64,000 nucleotides of DNA from Acidobacteriaceae bacterium (GCA_030041435.1 JASHNW010000115.1:102921-166920); one strand, 5' to 3'; positions 34,316-43,149 are shown, numbered from the stretch's first letter. The notes: generated by a model not told the origin, from the letters alone. Numbers and translations: made by a program.

Positions 34316-34930
34316 ATGAGCAGTAAACGCAAAATGCCTTATCGTTTCCCCGCCCTGCTCGCATTCCTCTTCTGCACTGTCGCCGTCCACGCGCAGTCGC
34401 AGGCGATGCCGCGTTATGAAATCTACACCGGCTACTCGCTCCTTTCCAACTCGCTCAACGGGGTCCCCGGCGCCCACCACCCGCTCAGCGGATGGGACGT
34501 GTCCGCGGCCTTCCCCGACTGGCACGGCTTCCGTTTCAAGCTCGACACCTCCGGCTACATCGGAAGCAACCTGGGCGCATCGCAGAATACGACTTTCATC
34601 CTCGGCGGCGCCGAATACAGCCACCGCGTTCGAAACGAGTCAGTTTTTCTGGAGGCCCTCGGCGGAGACGGCGGCGCCACGAAGTTCTGGGGTCCGAATG
34701 GCGAACAGGGCAACATCGCGGCCTTCTCGACGCTGCTCGGCGGCGGCGTCGACACGCCCATTAATCGCCGCATCTCCTTCCGCGCCCAGGCCGACTTTCA
34801 GTACGCCTATTTCGCCCTGGTCTCCAATCTGCCCGTGCCCCAGCCATTACCCGCCGTGCCGCGCTTCTTCGGCCGCTTCTCCACAGGAATCGTCTGGCGT
34901 TTCCCCGCTCGCGGCCAGCCCTCGCGTTGA
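34316..34930 (+). CDS. Outer-membrane beta-barrel protein (paralogue 2)
   Basis: 204 residues from ATG 34316; the Met six codons later gives a more usual signal peptide (YRFPALLAFLFCTVAVHAQ). Clearly homologous along its length to the gene at 32766: YSLLSNSLNGVPG, LSGWDVSAAFPDWHGFRFKLDTSGYIG, GGAEYSHR, LLGGGVDTPINRR and FSTGIVWRF. The two copies and the intervening opposite-strand gene look like an old local duplication. Confidence 0.72.
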   Translation: MSSKRKMPYRFPALLAFLFCTVAVHAQSQAMPRYEIYTGYSLLSNSLNGVPGAHHPLSGWDVSAAFPDWHGFRFKLDTSGYIGSNLGASQNTTFILGGAEYSHRVRNESVFLEALGGDGGATKFWGPNGEQGNIAAFSTLLGGGVDTPINRRISFRAQADFQYAYFALVSNLPVPQPLPAVPRFFGRFSTGIVWRFPARGQPSR

Positions 34931-34947
34931 CCGCATAGCAGACTGGC

Positions 34948-34966
34948 CTGTCCTGTACCCTGTCCT
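34948..34966. repeat. Short heptad-like repeat at methyltransferase start
   Basis: CTGTC then CTGTACC (34953) and CTGTCCT (34960), ending at the GTG start codon at 34967. Same unit type as the array at 29921. Too short to be compelling alone. Confidence 0.4.
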
Positions 34967-35617
34967 GTGGACCTGACCGACTCCATCCGGGACAACTACG
35001 ACCGCGTCGCTGACGAGTACGCACGCCGCATCTACGCCGAGCTGCAGCACAAGCCGCTCGATCGCCGGCTTCTGGACCGCTTTGCTGCCGCCACCGCGGG
35101 CCGCGGCGAGGTCTGCGACTTCGGCTGCGGACCCGGCCACGTCGCCCGCTATCTGCACGACGCCGGCGCGCGGGCCACAGGCCTCGATCTCTCGCCCGCC
35201 ATGCTCGATCAGGCCCGCCGCCTCAACCCCGGCATGACGTTCCGCCAGGGCAACATGCTCGCGCTCGATCTGCCGGACAACTCCTTCGCCGGCATCGCAG
35301 CCTTCTACGCGATCGTCAACCTGCCGGAGTCCGAGCTGCCCGCCGTCTTCCGCGAAATGCATCGCGTGCTTCAGCCCGGCGGCCTGCTCCTGCTCGCCTT
35401 CCACATCGGCGACGAGATCCGCAACGTCACCGCGATGTGGGAGCGCCCCGTTTCCATGGACTTCTATTATTTCCAGCCCGCCGTCATCCGCCGCCTCCTC
35501 GAATCCGCCGGGCTGCAGATTGACGAAATCGTGGAGCGCGATCCCTATCCCGAAGTCGAGCACCAGTCCCGCCGTGCCTACATCTTCGCCACGAAGCCGG
35601 CGACCACGGCGTTATAA
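34967..35617 (+). CDS. Class I SAM-dependent methyltransferase
   Basis: 216 residues. Motif I VCDFGCGPGHVARYL (~50-64), acidic loop TGLDLSPAMLDQARR, NMLALDLPDNSFAGI and the LQPGGLLLLAFH strand mark a Methyltransf_11/25-type small-molecule methyltransferase. The YFQP and Y..PEVEHQSRRAYIFA tail is typical of this subfamily. It begins with GTG at 34967, directly after a short heptad repeat and with no Shine-Dalgarno. Substrate unknown. Confidence 0.82.
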   Translation: MDLTDSIRDNYDRVADEYARRIYAELQHKPLDRRLLDRFAAATAGRGEVCDFGCGPGHVARYLHDAGARATGLDLSPAMLDQARRLNPGMTFRQGNMLALDLPDNSFAGIAAFYAIVNLPESELPAVFREMHRVLQPGGLLLLAFHIGDEIRNVTAMWERPVSMDFYYFQPAVIRRLLESAGLQIDEIVERDPYPEVEHQSRRAYIFATKPATTAL

Positions 35618-35708
35618 ACCCGCCACGCACGAAACCGCGGTCGTCGGGAATTCCACCAGCATCCCGGCGTACAATTCCGCCCAACCACCAGGCAATCGGG
35701 AGAGTGCA

Positions 35709-36245
35709 ATGCCCTGCTCCGTCTTTGTCGGCATCAGCGTCGATGGCTTCATGGCCCGCCCCGACGGTTCCGTCGATTTTCTGGACGCCGGCGGGAATGT
35801 TCCGCACGGCTTTGAGGAGTTCTTCGCCAGCGTCGATGCCGTCGTCATGGGCCGTAAAACCTTTGAGTGGGTTCTCGCGTACGGTGAATGGATGTACGGC
35901 AAAATGCGCGTCGTCGCCCTCAGCAGCCAGCCCCTCGACTTCAGCCAGTATCCGCAAGCCCGCCTCGAGCAAATGTCCGGCGAACCGGCCGAGATCGTTG
36001 CCCGGCTCGCCGCCACCGGCGCACACCATCTCTACGTCGATGGCGGCATCACCATCCAGCGATTCCTCCGTGCCGGACTCATCGACCGCCTCATCATCAC
36101 CCGCGTGCCGGTCCTCATCGGTCAGGGTATCTCTCTCTTCGGCGCACTGCCGCACGACATCCAGCTCCGCCACACAGCCACGCAATCCTTCGCCGGCGGC
36201 CTGGTGAAATCCGAATACGACGTCCTTTCCAAACCGGCCGTTTAG
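35709..36245 (+). CDS. Dihydrofolate reductase/RibD C-terminal-like family protein
   Basis: 178 residues from ATG 35709, supported by a GGGAGAG site. It begins VFVGISVDGFMARPDGSVDFLD, then VVMGRKTFEWV and the RibD-C/DHFR-like nucleotide segment HLYVDGGITIQRFLRAGLIDRLIITRVPVLIGQGISLFG. Such stand-alone homologues bind NADPH, but their substrates are mostly unknown; they are not the essential folate enzyme. Confidence 0.85.
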   Translation: MPCSVFVGISVDGFMARPDGSVDFLDAGGNVPHGFEEFFASVDAVVMGRKTFEWVLAYGEWMYGKMRVVALSSQPLDFSQYPQARLEQMSGEPAEIVARLAATGAHHLYVDGGITIQRFLRAGLIDRLIITRVPVLIGQGISLFGALPHDIQLRHTATQSFAGGLVKSEYDVLSKPAV

Positions 36246-36413
36246 CAACCCGGCGGCTGGGGCTCCAGCCCTGCAGCGCTGTGTTCACGACGCCAAATCC
36301 CTGCCTCTCCCAGCACCCCGAACGGCGTAGAATGACCAGTTCTCTGCGCGGCTCATAATCCTTCTTCCCGCCGAGTTTCCCAACCACAACGCCTTCCCTC
36401 ACGGAGGTGTGCC

Positions 36414-36857
36414 GTGGACTATCCCAACGCATTCATCGGTAAAAATACCAGGCCTTCTCCCGGCGAAATCGCCACTGCTCTCGGCTCCAGCGTGACTGCA
36501 TGGTCCCAGTTCATTGACTGGATGGTGAATGAGCAAGGCGTCTCCACCGAGGAGTGGCAATCCAGTTCCATCAAGCACGGCTGGTCCCTGCGTCTCAAAG
36601 TGAAGGGCCGAACCATCGTCTATCTGGCTCCGTGCAACGGATGTTTTCGTGCCTCTTTTGTACTTGGTTCCGGGGCCATCGAGGCCGCCCGCCACAGCAG
36701 CCTTCCGCAAAATGTAATTCAGGCGATCGAGAATGCCCCGCGCTATGCAGAAGGCACAGGCGTACAGATCCTGATCAAAGGATCGAGAGACCTGGCGCCG
36801 ATCCGTACTCTCGCGCAAATCAAGATTTCAAACGGATCGCCGGTTCCCGATCGCTGA
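36414..36857 (+). CDS. DUF3788-type protein
   Basis: 147 residues starting at GTG 36414, fixed by GGAGG 7 nt upstream. The N-terminus NAFIGKNTRPSPGEIATALG, the core GWSLRLKVKGRTIVYLAPCNGCFRASFVLG and AIENAPRYAEGTGV match the DUF3788 family as I remember it. The invariant-looking PCxGCF could bind metal or act as a redox pair. Cytoplasmic; function unknown. Confidence 0.75.
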   Translation: MDYPNAFIGKNTRPSPGEIATALGSSVTAWSQFIDWMVNEQGVSTEEWQSSSIKHGWSLRLKVKGRTIVYLAPCNGCFRASFVLGSGAIEAARHSSLPQNVIQAIENAPRYAEGTGVQILIKGSRDLAPIRTLAQIKISNGSPVPDR

Positions 36858-36882
36858 ACGCCGCACCCTGTACCCTAGAACC

Positions 36883-38115
36883 ATGAAAGTTGCCATCCTC
36901 GGCTTTGGCACCGTGGGCTCGTCCGTGGCCCGCATTCTCTGCGATCTCCGCCCCGAAGGGGTGCACCTTTCGCACATCTTCAATCGCGGCGTAACCCGCA
37001 AGATCGTCGACTGGGTTCCCTCCACCGTCGTCTGGACCGAAGACTTCGACATCATCCTCCGCTCCGACGCAGACGTGGTCGTCGAACTGGCCGGCGGCCT
37101 CGAGCCTGCCGGAACCTGGGTCCGCCGCGCCCTCGAAGCCGGCAAGTCTGCCGTGACCGGCAACAAGAAGCTCATCGCTGCGCACGGCATCGAGCTCGAC
37201 CGCCTCGCCCGCTCCAAAGGCGCGCATCTGCTCTATGGCGCGGCCGTCGCGGGAGGCATTCCCGTCATTCCCGGCCTCCAGCAGGGCCTCGCCGGCGACC
37301 GCATCACCCGTATCGAGGGCATCCTCAACGGCACCTGCAACTACATCCTCAGTCGCATGGAAGCAGGCGCAGCCTTCGTCGAAGTGCTCGCCGACGCGCA
37401 GAAGCTCGGCTATGCCGAAGCCAATCCCAGCGAAGATGTCGATGGCTACGACGCCCGCGCCAAACTGGTCATCCTCGCGCGCATCGCACTCCGCGCCGGC
37501 CTCGACGTCGACTCGGTCGCCTGCCGCTCCATCACGCAGGTGGATTCCGTCGATCTCGTCTACGCCCGCGATCTCGGCTGCACCATCCGCCAGATCTCCA
37601 AAGCCGAGCTGCTCCCGGACGGCGTCTCAGCGGTTGTCGGCCCCATGCTCGTGCCGCTGCGTTCCCCGCTCGCGTGGTCGCGTTCGACGGAAAACATGGT
37701 CCTCGTCAGCGGCCAGTACGGCGGCGACGTCGTCTTCTCCGGACACGGCGCAGGAGGCAATCCCACCGCGGTCGCCGTCGTCTCCGACCTCATCGCACTT
37801 GCCCACGGCTCGCGCTCCGCCGACCTGCCCAGCCGCCCCACGCAGATCAGCGGCGAGTTTCAGCTCCGCCACTACATCCGCTTTATCGTGAAGGACATGC
37901 CCGGCATCGTCGCCGAAATTGCCGGAGCCCTCGCCGCCGAGAAGATCAACATCGACGCGCTTTTCCAGCGCCCCGGCTACGAGAAGAACCATCTGCCCTT
38001 CGTTGTCACCGTCGAGCCCTGCGCCGCCTCGGCGCTGCGCCGCGCCCTCGACCGCATCGCGCACGCCGCCTGGCTCGCGCTGCCGCCGCTCGACATGCCG
38101 ATCCTGGGGGAGTGA
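36883..38115 (+). CDS. hom: Homoserine dehydrogenase with ACT domain
   Basis: 410 residues. Catalyses NAD(P)H-dependent reduction of aspartate semialdehyde to homoserine for Thr/Met synthesis. Rossmann motif ILGFGTVGSSVARIL at the N-terminus, ALEAGKSAVTGNKKLIA, the signature LLYGAAVAGGIPVIPGLQQGL and LNGTCNYILSRM, and a C-terminal ACT domain (RFIVKDMPGIVAEIAGALAAEKINIDALFQ) for threonine feedback. Full length. The 5' end has two 7-nt units (CCCTGTA, CCCTAGA) and no Shine-Dalgarno. The next gene follows after 11 bp. Confidence 0.95.
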   Translation: MKVAILGFGTVGSSVARILCDLRPEGVHLSHIFNRGVTRKIVDWVPSTVVWTEDFDIILRSDADVVVELAGGLEPAGTWVRRALEAGKSAVTGNKKLIAAHGIELDRLARSKGAHLLYGAAVAGGIPVIPGLQQGLAGDRITRIEGILNGTCNYILSRMEAGAAFVEVLADAQKLGYAEANPSEDVDGYDARAKLVILARIALRAGLDVDSVACRSITQVDSVDLVYARDLGCTIRQISKAELLPDGVSAVVGPMLVPLRSPLAWSRSTENMVLVSGQYGGDVVFSGHGAGGNPTAVAVVSDLIALAHGSRSADLPSRPTQISGEFQLRHYIRFIVKDMPGIVAEIAGALAAEKINIDALFQRPGYEKNHLPFVVTVEPCAASALRRALDRIAHAAWLALPPLDMPILGE

Positions 38116-38126
38116 AAGACGCACCG

Positions 38127-39329
38127 ATGTTCGCCCTCATCATCTCGGCCCTCACCGCCCTGCTCACGTTCGCCGGATTTGGCTACTATCTCGTCGCCCT
38201 CTGGAGCGCGCGCGCGTTTCTGCGCCGGATGCGGGCAACGCCCGGCTTCGCTCCAGCCGTCACCATCTTCAAATCCCTGCGCGGCGTCGATCCCGGTATG
38301 TACGAGGCCTTCGCCAGCCACTGCCGCCAGGATTACTCCGGCGACTACGAGCTGCTCTTCGGCGTCTCCAGCCTCGACGATCCCGCCGCCGCGCTCGTCC
38401 ATCGGCTGCAGGCCGAATTCCCCGACCGCTCCATCCGCCTCATCCTCTGCCCGGAATCGCTCGGCCCCAACGGAAAAGTCAGCAACCTCGCGCAGCTCCT
38501 GCCCCACGCCCGTTACGACTACCTGCTGATCAACGACAGCGACATCCATGTCAGCCCGCGCTACCTCGCGCGCGTCCTCGCGCCCTTCGCGCCCGCCGCC
38601 GGTACAAAGCCCGTCGGCCTCGTCACCGCGCTTTATCATGGCCGCGCCCACGGCACTGTCGGTTCGAAACTCGAAGCCCTCGGCATTTCCACCGACTTTA
38701 TGCCCTCCCTGCTCACCGCGCGCTACCTTGAGCGCGGCCTGCACTTCGGACTCGGCTCCACGCTCGCCGTCTCCCGCGAAGCCCTGAATGCCGCCTTCCC
38801 GCCTCCGGCCGGCCTCGTTCCCCTGGCCGAATACATCGCCGACGACTATCAGCTCGGCGCGCACATCGACCGCGCCGGATTCCGCGTCGAGCTGTGCGAC
38901 GAGATCGTCGAGACCTCGGTGCCGGCTTATACCTTCCGCGCCTTCCTCGATCACCAGCTGCGCTGGCTGCGCACCGTCCGCGACTCGCGCCCCGCGGGCT
39001 ACTTCGGCCTGGTGTGCGCCAACCTGCTTGCCTGGGCGTTGATCAACCTGATCGCCTCCGGCCTCAGCCTCTTTTCCATCGCGTTGTTCAGCATGGCGCT
39101 GTTGTTTCGCGTATGTCTTGCCCTCGGAGTCGGCGTCGGCATCCTCGACGACCGCCAGGTGCTGCGCGACCTCTGGCTCCTGCTGCCACGCGACCTCGTC
39201 GCCCTCGCCCTCTGGGCGTGGAGCTACGCCTCCGATACCGTGGTCTGGCGCGGCGAGAAGTTCGTCATCAAAAAAGGGAAGTTGATTTCGGGAACCGAAG
39301 CGGCGCAACCGCCAACTGCTGACTGCTAA
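38127..39329 (+). CDS. hpnI: HpnI-like glycosyltransferase (ceramide glucosyltransferase family)
   Basis: 400 residues. Membrane GT2/GT21 enzyme with an N-terminal helix (LIISALTALLTFAGFGYYLVAL), catalytic motifs VTIFKSLRGVD, LINDSDIHV, ADDYQLG (base) and HQLRWLRTVR (the (Q/R)xxRW motif), and three C-terminal helices. HpnI adds GlcNAc to bacteriohopanetetrol; the family also includes ceramide glucosyltransferases, so the exact acceptor is uncertain. Linked to hom by an 11-bp gap. The last residues (TADC) and the stop codon are encoded by the heptad array at 39314-39341, which suggests the C-terminus was extended or reset by the repeat. Confidence 0.75.
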   Translation: MFALIISALTALLTFAGFGYYLVALWSARAFLRRMRATPGFAPAVTIFKSLRGVDPGMYEAFASHCRQDYSGDYELLFGVSSLDDPAAALVHRLQAEFPDRSIRLILCPESLGPNGKVSNLAQLLPHARYDYLLINDSDIHVSPRYLARVLAPFAPAAGTKPVGLVTALYHGRAHGTVGSKLEALGISTDFMPSLLTARYLERGLHFGLGSTLAVSREALNAAFPPPAGLVPLAEYIADDYQLGAHIDRAGFRVELCDEIVETSVPAYTFRAFLDHQLRWLRTVRDSRPAGYFGLVCANLLAWALINLIASGLSLFSIALFSMALLFRVCLALGVGVGILDDRQVLRDLWLLLPRDLVALALWAWSYASDTVVWRGEKFVIKKGKLISGTEAAQPPTADC

Positions 39330-39341
39330 CTGCTTTCTGCT
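39314..39341. repeat. Heptanucleotide array across convergent stop codons, four units
   Basis: AACTGCT (39314), GACTGCT, AACTGCT and TTCTGCT, uninterrupted. It contains the HpnI-like stop (39327-39329) and reaches the YggX stop (39340-39342). Confidence 0.65.
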
Positions 39342-39612
39342 AGTGGCTCGGCGGCACGTACTCCTTCGGCAGCGCCGCGCCCTCACCGAAGAAAAACTGA
39401 TCCATCTGCTCCACCAGAAACTCCTGCGCCTGCGGAGTCCACGGCTGCAGGCGATACTCGTTCAGCAGCATCTTCTGCCGCTCGATCCACTCGCCCCACG
39501 CTTTTTTCGAAACGTTGTTGTAGACCTTGTGGCCAAAGTCACTGTCGAACGGAGGCTCGTCCAGCCCCTCCATCTCCTGCTTGTAACGCGAGCAAAAAAC
39601 CATGTGCGGCAT
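39340..39612 (-). CDS. yggX: YggX-type Fe(2+)-trafficking / oxidative damage protection protein
   Basis: 90 residues, the normal YggX size. The N-terminal MVFCSRYKQEMEGLDEPPF (single conserved Cys), KVYNNVSKKAWGEWIERQKMLLNEYRL and the FLVEQMDQFFFGEG end match the family. In enterobacteria it protects Fe-S proteins and helps iron handling. Convergent with the glycosyltransferase; monocistronic. Confidence 0.9.
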   Translation of the reverse strand: MPHMVFCSRYKQEMEGLDEPPFDSDFGHKVYNNVSKKAWGEWIERQKMLLNEYRLQPWTPQAQEFLVEQMDQFFFGEGAALPKEYVPPSH

Positions 39613-39707
39613 CGTGATCGGTCTCTCTCGCCTATTGTAACCAGGCTCCGTCTCGAACTTGCCCGTGGACTCCCCTGGGATTCAATCGATTGTTTACCAT
39701 GTTGTTC

Positions 39708-39735
39708 TATCCGCTACCCGCTATACGCTATACCC
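39708..39735. repeat. Heptanucleotide array, four units
   Basis: TATCCGC (39708), TACCCGC (39715), TATACGC (39722), TATACCC (39729), without indels, in the 295-bp gap between yggX and the secreted protein gene at 39908. Nothing else recognised in that gap. Confidence 0.65.
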
Positions 39736-39907
39736 TGCTCTTCGTAAGCAACCCATCTGCTTCTTCCCCACTCGCACACAGAGGGTGACGGCGCCATGAA
39801 TTCGGCATCGCACTGAAAGGCTGACCCACCTTGCCTCGACAACCATTAGAATCTGTACTCGTGAGGAACACCGGGTTCTCCCCAGCCCTTACCGGGAAAA
39901 CCAAAGC

Positions 39908-40786
39908 ATGATGAAATCTGCCGGGTCCCATCGTTTTCTAAGCACGCTCTTATCTCTCGCCGCCCTTTTCTGTCTTGCCGCGCTGCGCTCTATCCTTGCC
40001 CAGTCCACTGAACCGCCGGAACAGCTCGTCCGGGACGTGGTCTGGAATGAGGTGCACGCCGAAGCCGCCGATCACAGCCGCTGGATGTACCGCGACGACT
40101 ACAAGTCTCCCGAGAAGGACACTGTCAAGCTCGTCATCCAGACGCCCGATGTGAATCTCTCTGAGCTCGTCGAGGACCACGGCCAGCCGCCCACCTCCCA
40201 GGAGCACCAGGCAGACCTCAGCCACACACAGCAGATCGTCACCGATCCCGCTCTCCGCGCCCGCATGCGCCGCAACGAAGCCCACGACGGCCAGCAGGCC
40301 GACGAGCTGATGAAGATGCTCCCCAACGCGTTCGACTGGACACTGGTCTCCCGTGAGGACGGCAAAGTCACCCTCAGGTATCATCCCGATCCAAACTTCT
40401 CGCCCCCCAGCATGAGCGCGCGCGTCCTCTCCTCCATGTCCGGCACGCTGGTCGTGGATGAAGACCAGAAGCGCATCATCAGTCTCACGGGCAGGCTCAT
40501 GCGATCCGTCGAATTTGGCTGGGGCATCCTCGGCCACCTCAACGCCGGCGGCACCTTCCAGATCGCCCGCGAGCAGATCGCCCCCGGCGAGTGGCAGATC
40601 GTGCAGATGCACGTCCACATCTCCGGCCACGCGCTGTTCTTCAAAACCATCGGCGACCAGGAGGACGAGTTAACCAGCGACTACAAGCCCGTCCCCGAGG
40701 ACGTCGACATGCGGAAGGCCGCCCGAATGATCCACGATGGCGAGCTGGCTCGCGACCTCGGCGTGGACGTCCACTTCGACAACTGA
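39908..40786 (+). CDS. Secreted protein of unknown function
   Basis: 292 residues with a signal peptide (FLSTLLSLAALFCLAALRSILAQ). The mature part begins LVRDVVWNEVHAEAADHSRWMYRDD and contains LISLTGRLMRSVEFGWGILGHLNAGGTF and WQIVQMHVHISGHALFFKTI. This strand pattern resembles the lipoprotein-localisation-like fold (one long curved beta sheet) seen in exported proteins; that is a guess. No catalytic motif recognised. The stop codon overlaps a single CTGACCG-type repeat unit at ~40784. Confidence 0.65.
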   Translation: MMKSAGSHRFLSTLLSLAALFCLAALRSILAQSTEPPEQLVRDVVWNEVHAEAADHSRWMYRDDYKSPEKDTVKLVIQTPDVNLSELVEDHGQPPTSQEHQADLSHTQQIVTDPALRARMRRNEAHDGQQADELMKMLPNAFDWTLVSREDGKVTLRYHPDPNFSPPSMSARVLSSMSGTLVVDEDQKRIISLTGRLMRSVEFGWGILGHLNAGGTFQIAREQIAPGEWQIVQMHVHISGHALFFKTIGDQEDELTSDYKPVPEDVDMRKAARMIHDGELARDLGVDVHFDN

Positions 40787-40836
40787 CCGCTCCTCTCTAA
40801 CACTTTTGCGCCAATGATTTGCGGCGTTCTGTTGCG

Positions 40837-41051
40837 TATACTCCGGCTATCGCAATTCCTGAGCCAGTGTATCCCGAAGCCGCTGCACTCAAGTCGACGC
40901 GATCTTCAGGAAGCGGCGACCCTGCACTGGCTCAGAAGGGCCACAGGAATTCAGGAATTGCCGTAACTGATCGAATCCCCACCGTTCGAGAGCCAAATTC
41001 GCAATATGCTCCGAATTTTCGGCATCGTTCGCCCGCTGGCCGCTTTGGCCG
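40837..41051 (+). promoter_or_regulatory. Promoter and strongly foldable leader of the GGDEF gene
   Basis: A TATACT -10 box (40837-40842) predicts transcription from ~40849. Immediately after it, an 18-nt arm (40852-40869) is the reverse complement of two downstream blocks: CACTGGCTCAG (40925-40935) and CAGGAATTGC (40952-40961). The 16 nt between those blocks include a direct duplication CAGGAATT (40944, 40952). An inner GCCGCT/AGCGGC pair lies within the loop. A second small hairpin (ATGC-CCGAA with TTCGG-GCAT) is near 41004. No known riboswitch class recognised. Confidence 0.5.
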
Positions 41052-42395
41052 GTGTTCGGGAGTGACGGCTTGAGGCCCCAGCCGCAAACCCTCTGGCCCG
41101 CGTCGCAGCCCGCGCAGCAGCTGCTCTTCGTGCTGCTCTTCGTGTCAGCAGCTGCCATTCTGCTCGTCCTTCCGCTCGCCCAGCCGTTTGTCTGGATTGC
41201 AGCCGTCCTCTGCGTGGCTCTGCTCGGCCGCATCGCCTTCGCCGCCGCCCTCCACTTCCCCACCCTCCTCACCCGCTGCGTGCTGTTCGCCTTTATCCTC
41301 TTCTTCGCCTTCGAGCGGTTTGCGGCACACGCACTCTCCTCCCCGCGTTCGCAGATTCTGGCGCATCGCCTGGGGTGGATCCAGCTGCTCGGCTCTTCTG
41401 CCATCGCCGCTGTCTTCGCATGCCTCGCCCCGCGCCTGCACGGCGTCCAGTCATCCCGCAAGGCCACCGATCACGACCGGTTCCTCGCCGCCATGGAAAG
41501 CAGCCTGGACGACTTCTACATCTTCGACGGCGTTCCCGACGCCTCCGGCCAGATCGTCGACTTCCGCTTCAGCTACATCAATCCGAACGCGGAACGGCGC
41601 CTGCACGTCAAACGCGAGAGCCTGCTCGGGAAAATCCTCACCGAAGAACGCCCTTTCATGATCGCTTCGGGCCTTATCTACAACTATCGCGAGGTCGTCC
41701 GCACCGGCGTGCCCTTCACCTGCGAAGTCTTCATCGACGATGACATGATCCGGGCCACCTGGCTCAACGTCCAGGTGGTGAAACTCGGCGACGGCATCGC
41801 CATCACCAGCCGCGATGTGACCGAGCGGCGGCGGCTCACCGATCACGTCCATCGCCTGGCCCACTACGACCAGCTCACCGGCCTGCCCAACCGCACGCTG
41901 CTGCAGGATCGCCTGCAGCAGGCCATCGCCCGCGCTCAGCGCCACAGCCAGAAGGTCGCAGTCTTCATGGTCGACGTCGACCATTTCAAGCGCATCAACG
42001 ACTCGCTCGGCCATGCGCATGGCGATGCGCTGCTCAGCGCCGTTGCCGAACGGCTGCTCTCCGCCGTGCGTGAAACGGATACTGTAGCCCGCATGGGCGG
42101 CGATGAGTTCGTCGTCGTCATGCCGGAAATCCACAGCCTCGAAGACGTCCGCCGCTGCGGATCAAAGCTGCTGCAGAGCGCCTCGCAGCCGGTCATTATC
42201 GGCAACCGCGCTGTCAACATCACCCTGAGCGCAGGGGTCAGCATTTATCCCGACTTCGGTGTCAAAGCCGAAGACCTGCTGAAGGTCGCCGACGCCGCCA
42301 TGTACAAGGTCAAATACGCCGGCCGCAACGGCCTCCGCATCTTCAGCGAAACCATTTTCGAAGAAGCCCCGCAACTCGTCGAGGGAACAGCCTGA
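41052..42395 (+). CDS. Membrane diguanylate cyclase (PAS-GGDEF)
   Basis: 447 residues from GTG 41052; TTG at 41070 (with GGGAGTG ahead) is an equally good start. Four hydrophobic helices (~20-125), then a PAS-like domain (DDFYIFDGVPDASGQIVDFRFSYINPNAERRL), a short coil, and a full GGDEF domain with YDQLTGLPNRTLLQDRL and RMGGDEFVVV. The inhibitory I-site RxxD is present as RETD five residues before GGDEF, so product feedback is expected. Makes cyclic di-GMP. It is preceded by a 200-nt structured leader and stands alone. Confidence 0.9.
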   Translation: MFGSDGLRPQPQTLWPASQPAQQLLFVLLFVSAAAILLVLPLAQPFVWIAAVLCVALLGRIAFAAALHFPTLLTRCVLFAFILFFAFERFAAHALSSPRSQILAHRLGWIQLLGSSAIAAVFACLAPRLHGVQSSRKATDHDRFLAAMESSLDDFYIFDGVPDASGQIVDFRFSYINPNAERRLHVKRESLLGKILTEERPFMIASGLIYNYREVVRTGVPFTCEVFIDDDMIRATWLNVQVVKLGDGIAITSRDVTERRRLTDHVHRLAHYDQLTGLPNRTLLQDRLQQAIARAQRHSQKVAVFMVDVDHFKRINDSLGHAHGDALLSAVAERLLSAVRETDTVARMGGDEFVVVMPEIHSLEDVRRCGSKLLQSASQPVIIGNRAVNITLSAGVSIYPDFGVKAEDLLKVADAAMYKVKYAGRNGLRIFSETIFEEAPQLVEGTA

Positions 42396-42419
42396 ATTAT
42401 TGTTCAGGCCTGCCGTTAG

Positions 42420-42495
42420 CTAACCGTAAGACCAGCTGACCACCTCCTGGCTGCCCGTCTTTTTTTGGCTGACCGCTCCTTAGCTGCCCCTCTCA
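42420..42495. repeat. Degenerate 15-nt-type repeat with embedded T7 tract
   Basis: Units start CTAACCG (42420), CTGACCA (42436), CTGCCCG (42451) and CTGACCG (42469), with lengths 16, 15, 18 and 15; the region runs into the ydcF-like stop codon (42493-42495). CCAG/CTGG pairing (42432-42450) followed by seven T (42460-42466) could also serve as a weak terminator for the GGDEF gene. Confidence 0.55.
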
Positions 42496-43149
42496 GTGCA
42501 TATGCAGCCGCCACGCCGTATAGCTCAATATCTCGTGCGCCAGCCGCTCCGTCCGCGTCTCCGGCGAGATCGGCCGCCCCGCGGGACGCGGCGACGTAAA
42601 CACCTCGAGCCCGTCGTGCTCGCAGATGGCGTGAATGCGGAACAGATGGGTCCCGTCGCTCACCACCACGATGCTCTTCAGCCCGTTTCTGTGCGCGATC
42701 ACCGCCAGCCGCTGCGCGCTCTGCTCGGTGTTGTCGCTCTGCGTCTCCGCGATGATCGCCGCTTCCGGCACGCCGTGCGCCAGCAGATAATTCTCGCCCA
42801 CCCCGCCCTCGGAGTGGTTTTCGTCCGCCTCGTAGCCGCCCCCCAGCGTGATCACCAGCGGCGCCAGGCCGCGCTGATAGAGCTCCAGAGCATGATCCAG
42901 CCGCGCGCGCAGCACCGGTGAAGGCCGCCCGTCGTACTCCGCGGCGCCGAACACCGCAATCGCATCCGCCCGCCGGGCCTCATCCAGATGCGCGTAGTGC
43001 TGGATTTGACGGTTCACCCACAGCACCCACACGGCCGCGCCGGCAAGCAATACACCGGCGGCCCACAACAAAAACCGGCTCGTCCCCTCACGCCGAGTCA
43101 GTGGCGCCGATCTGCGCACCGGCCGCAGATTGTCTTTCGGTACGATCAT
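42493..43149 (-). CDS. YdcF/DUF218 family membrane protein
   Basis: 218 residues from ATG 43149, which overlaps the TsaC/Sua5 stop by 4 bp. One N-terminal helix (FLLWAAGVLLAGAAVWVLW) and a periplasmic DUF218 domain: ADAIAVFGAAEYDGRPSPVLRARLDHALELY, LVITLGGGYEADENHSEG, ETQSDNTEQSAQ and SIVVVSDGTHLFRI. Relatives (SanA, YdcF, ElyC) act in envelope integrity or bind nucleotides/SAM. Function here unknown. Confidence 0.85.
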   Translation of the reverse strand: MIVPKDNLRPVRRSAPLTRREGTSRFLLWAAGVLLAGAAVWVLWVNRQIQHYAHLDEARRADAIAVFGAAEYDGRPSPVLRARLDHALELYQRGLAPLVITLGGGYEADENHSEGGVGENYLLAHGVPEAAIIAETQSDNTEQSAQRLAVIAHRNGLKSIVVVSDGTHLFRIHAICEHDGLEVFTSPRPAGRPISPETRTERLAHEILSYTAWRLHMH

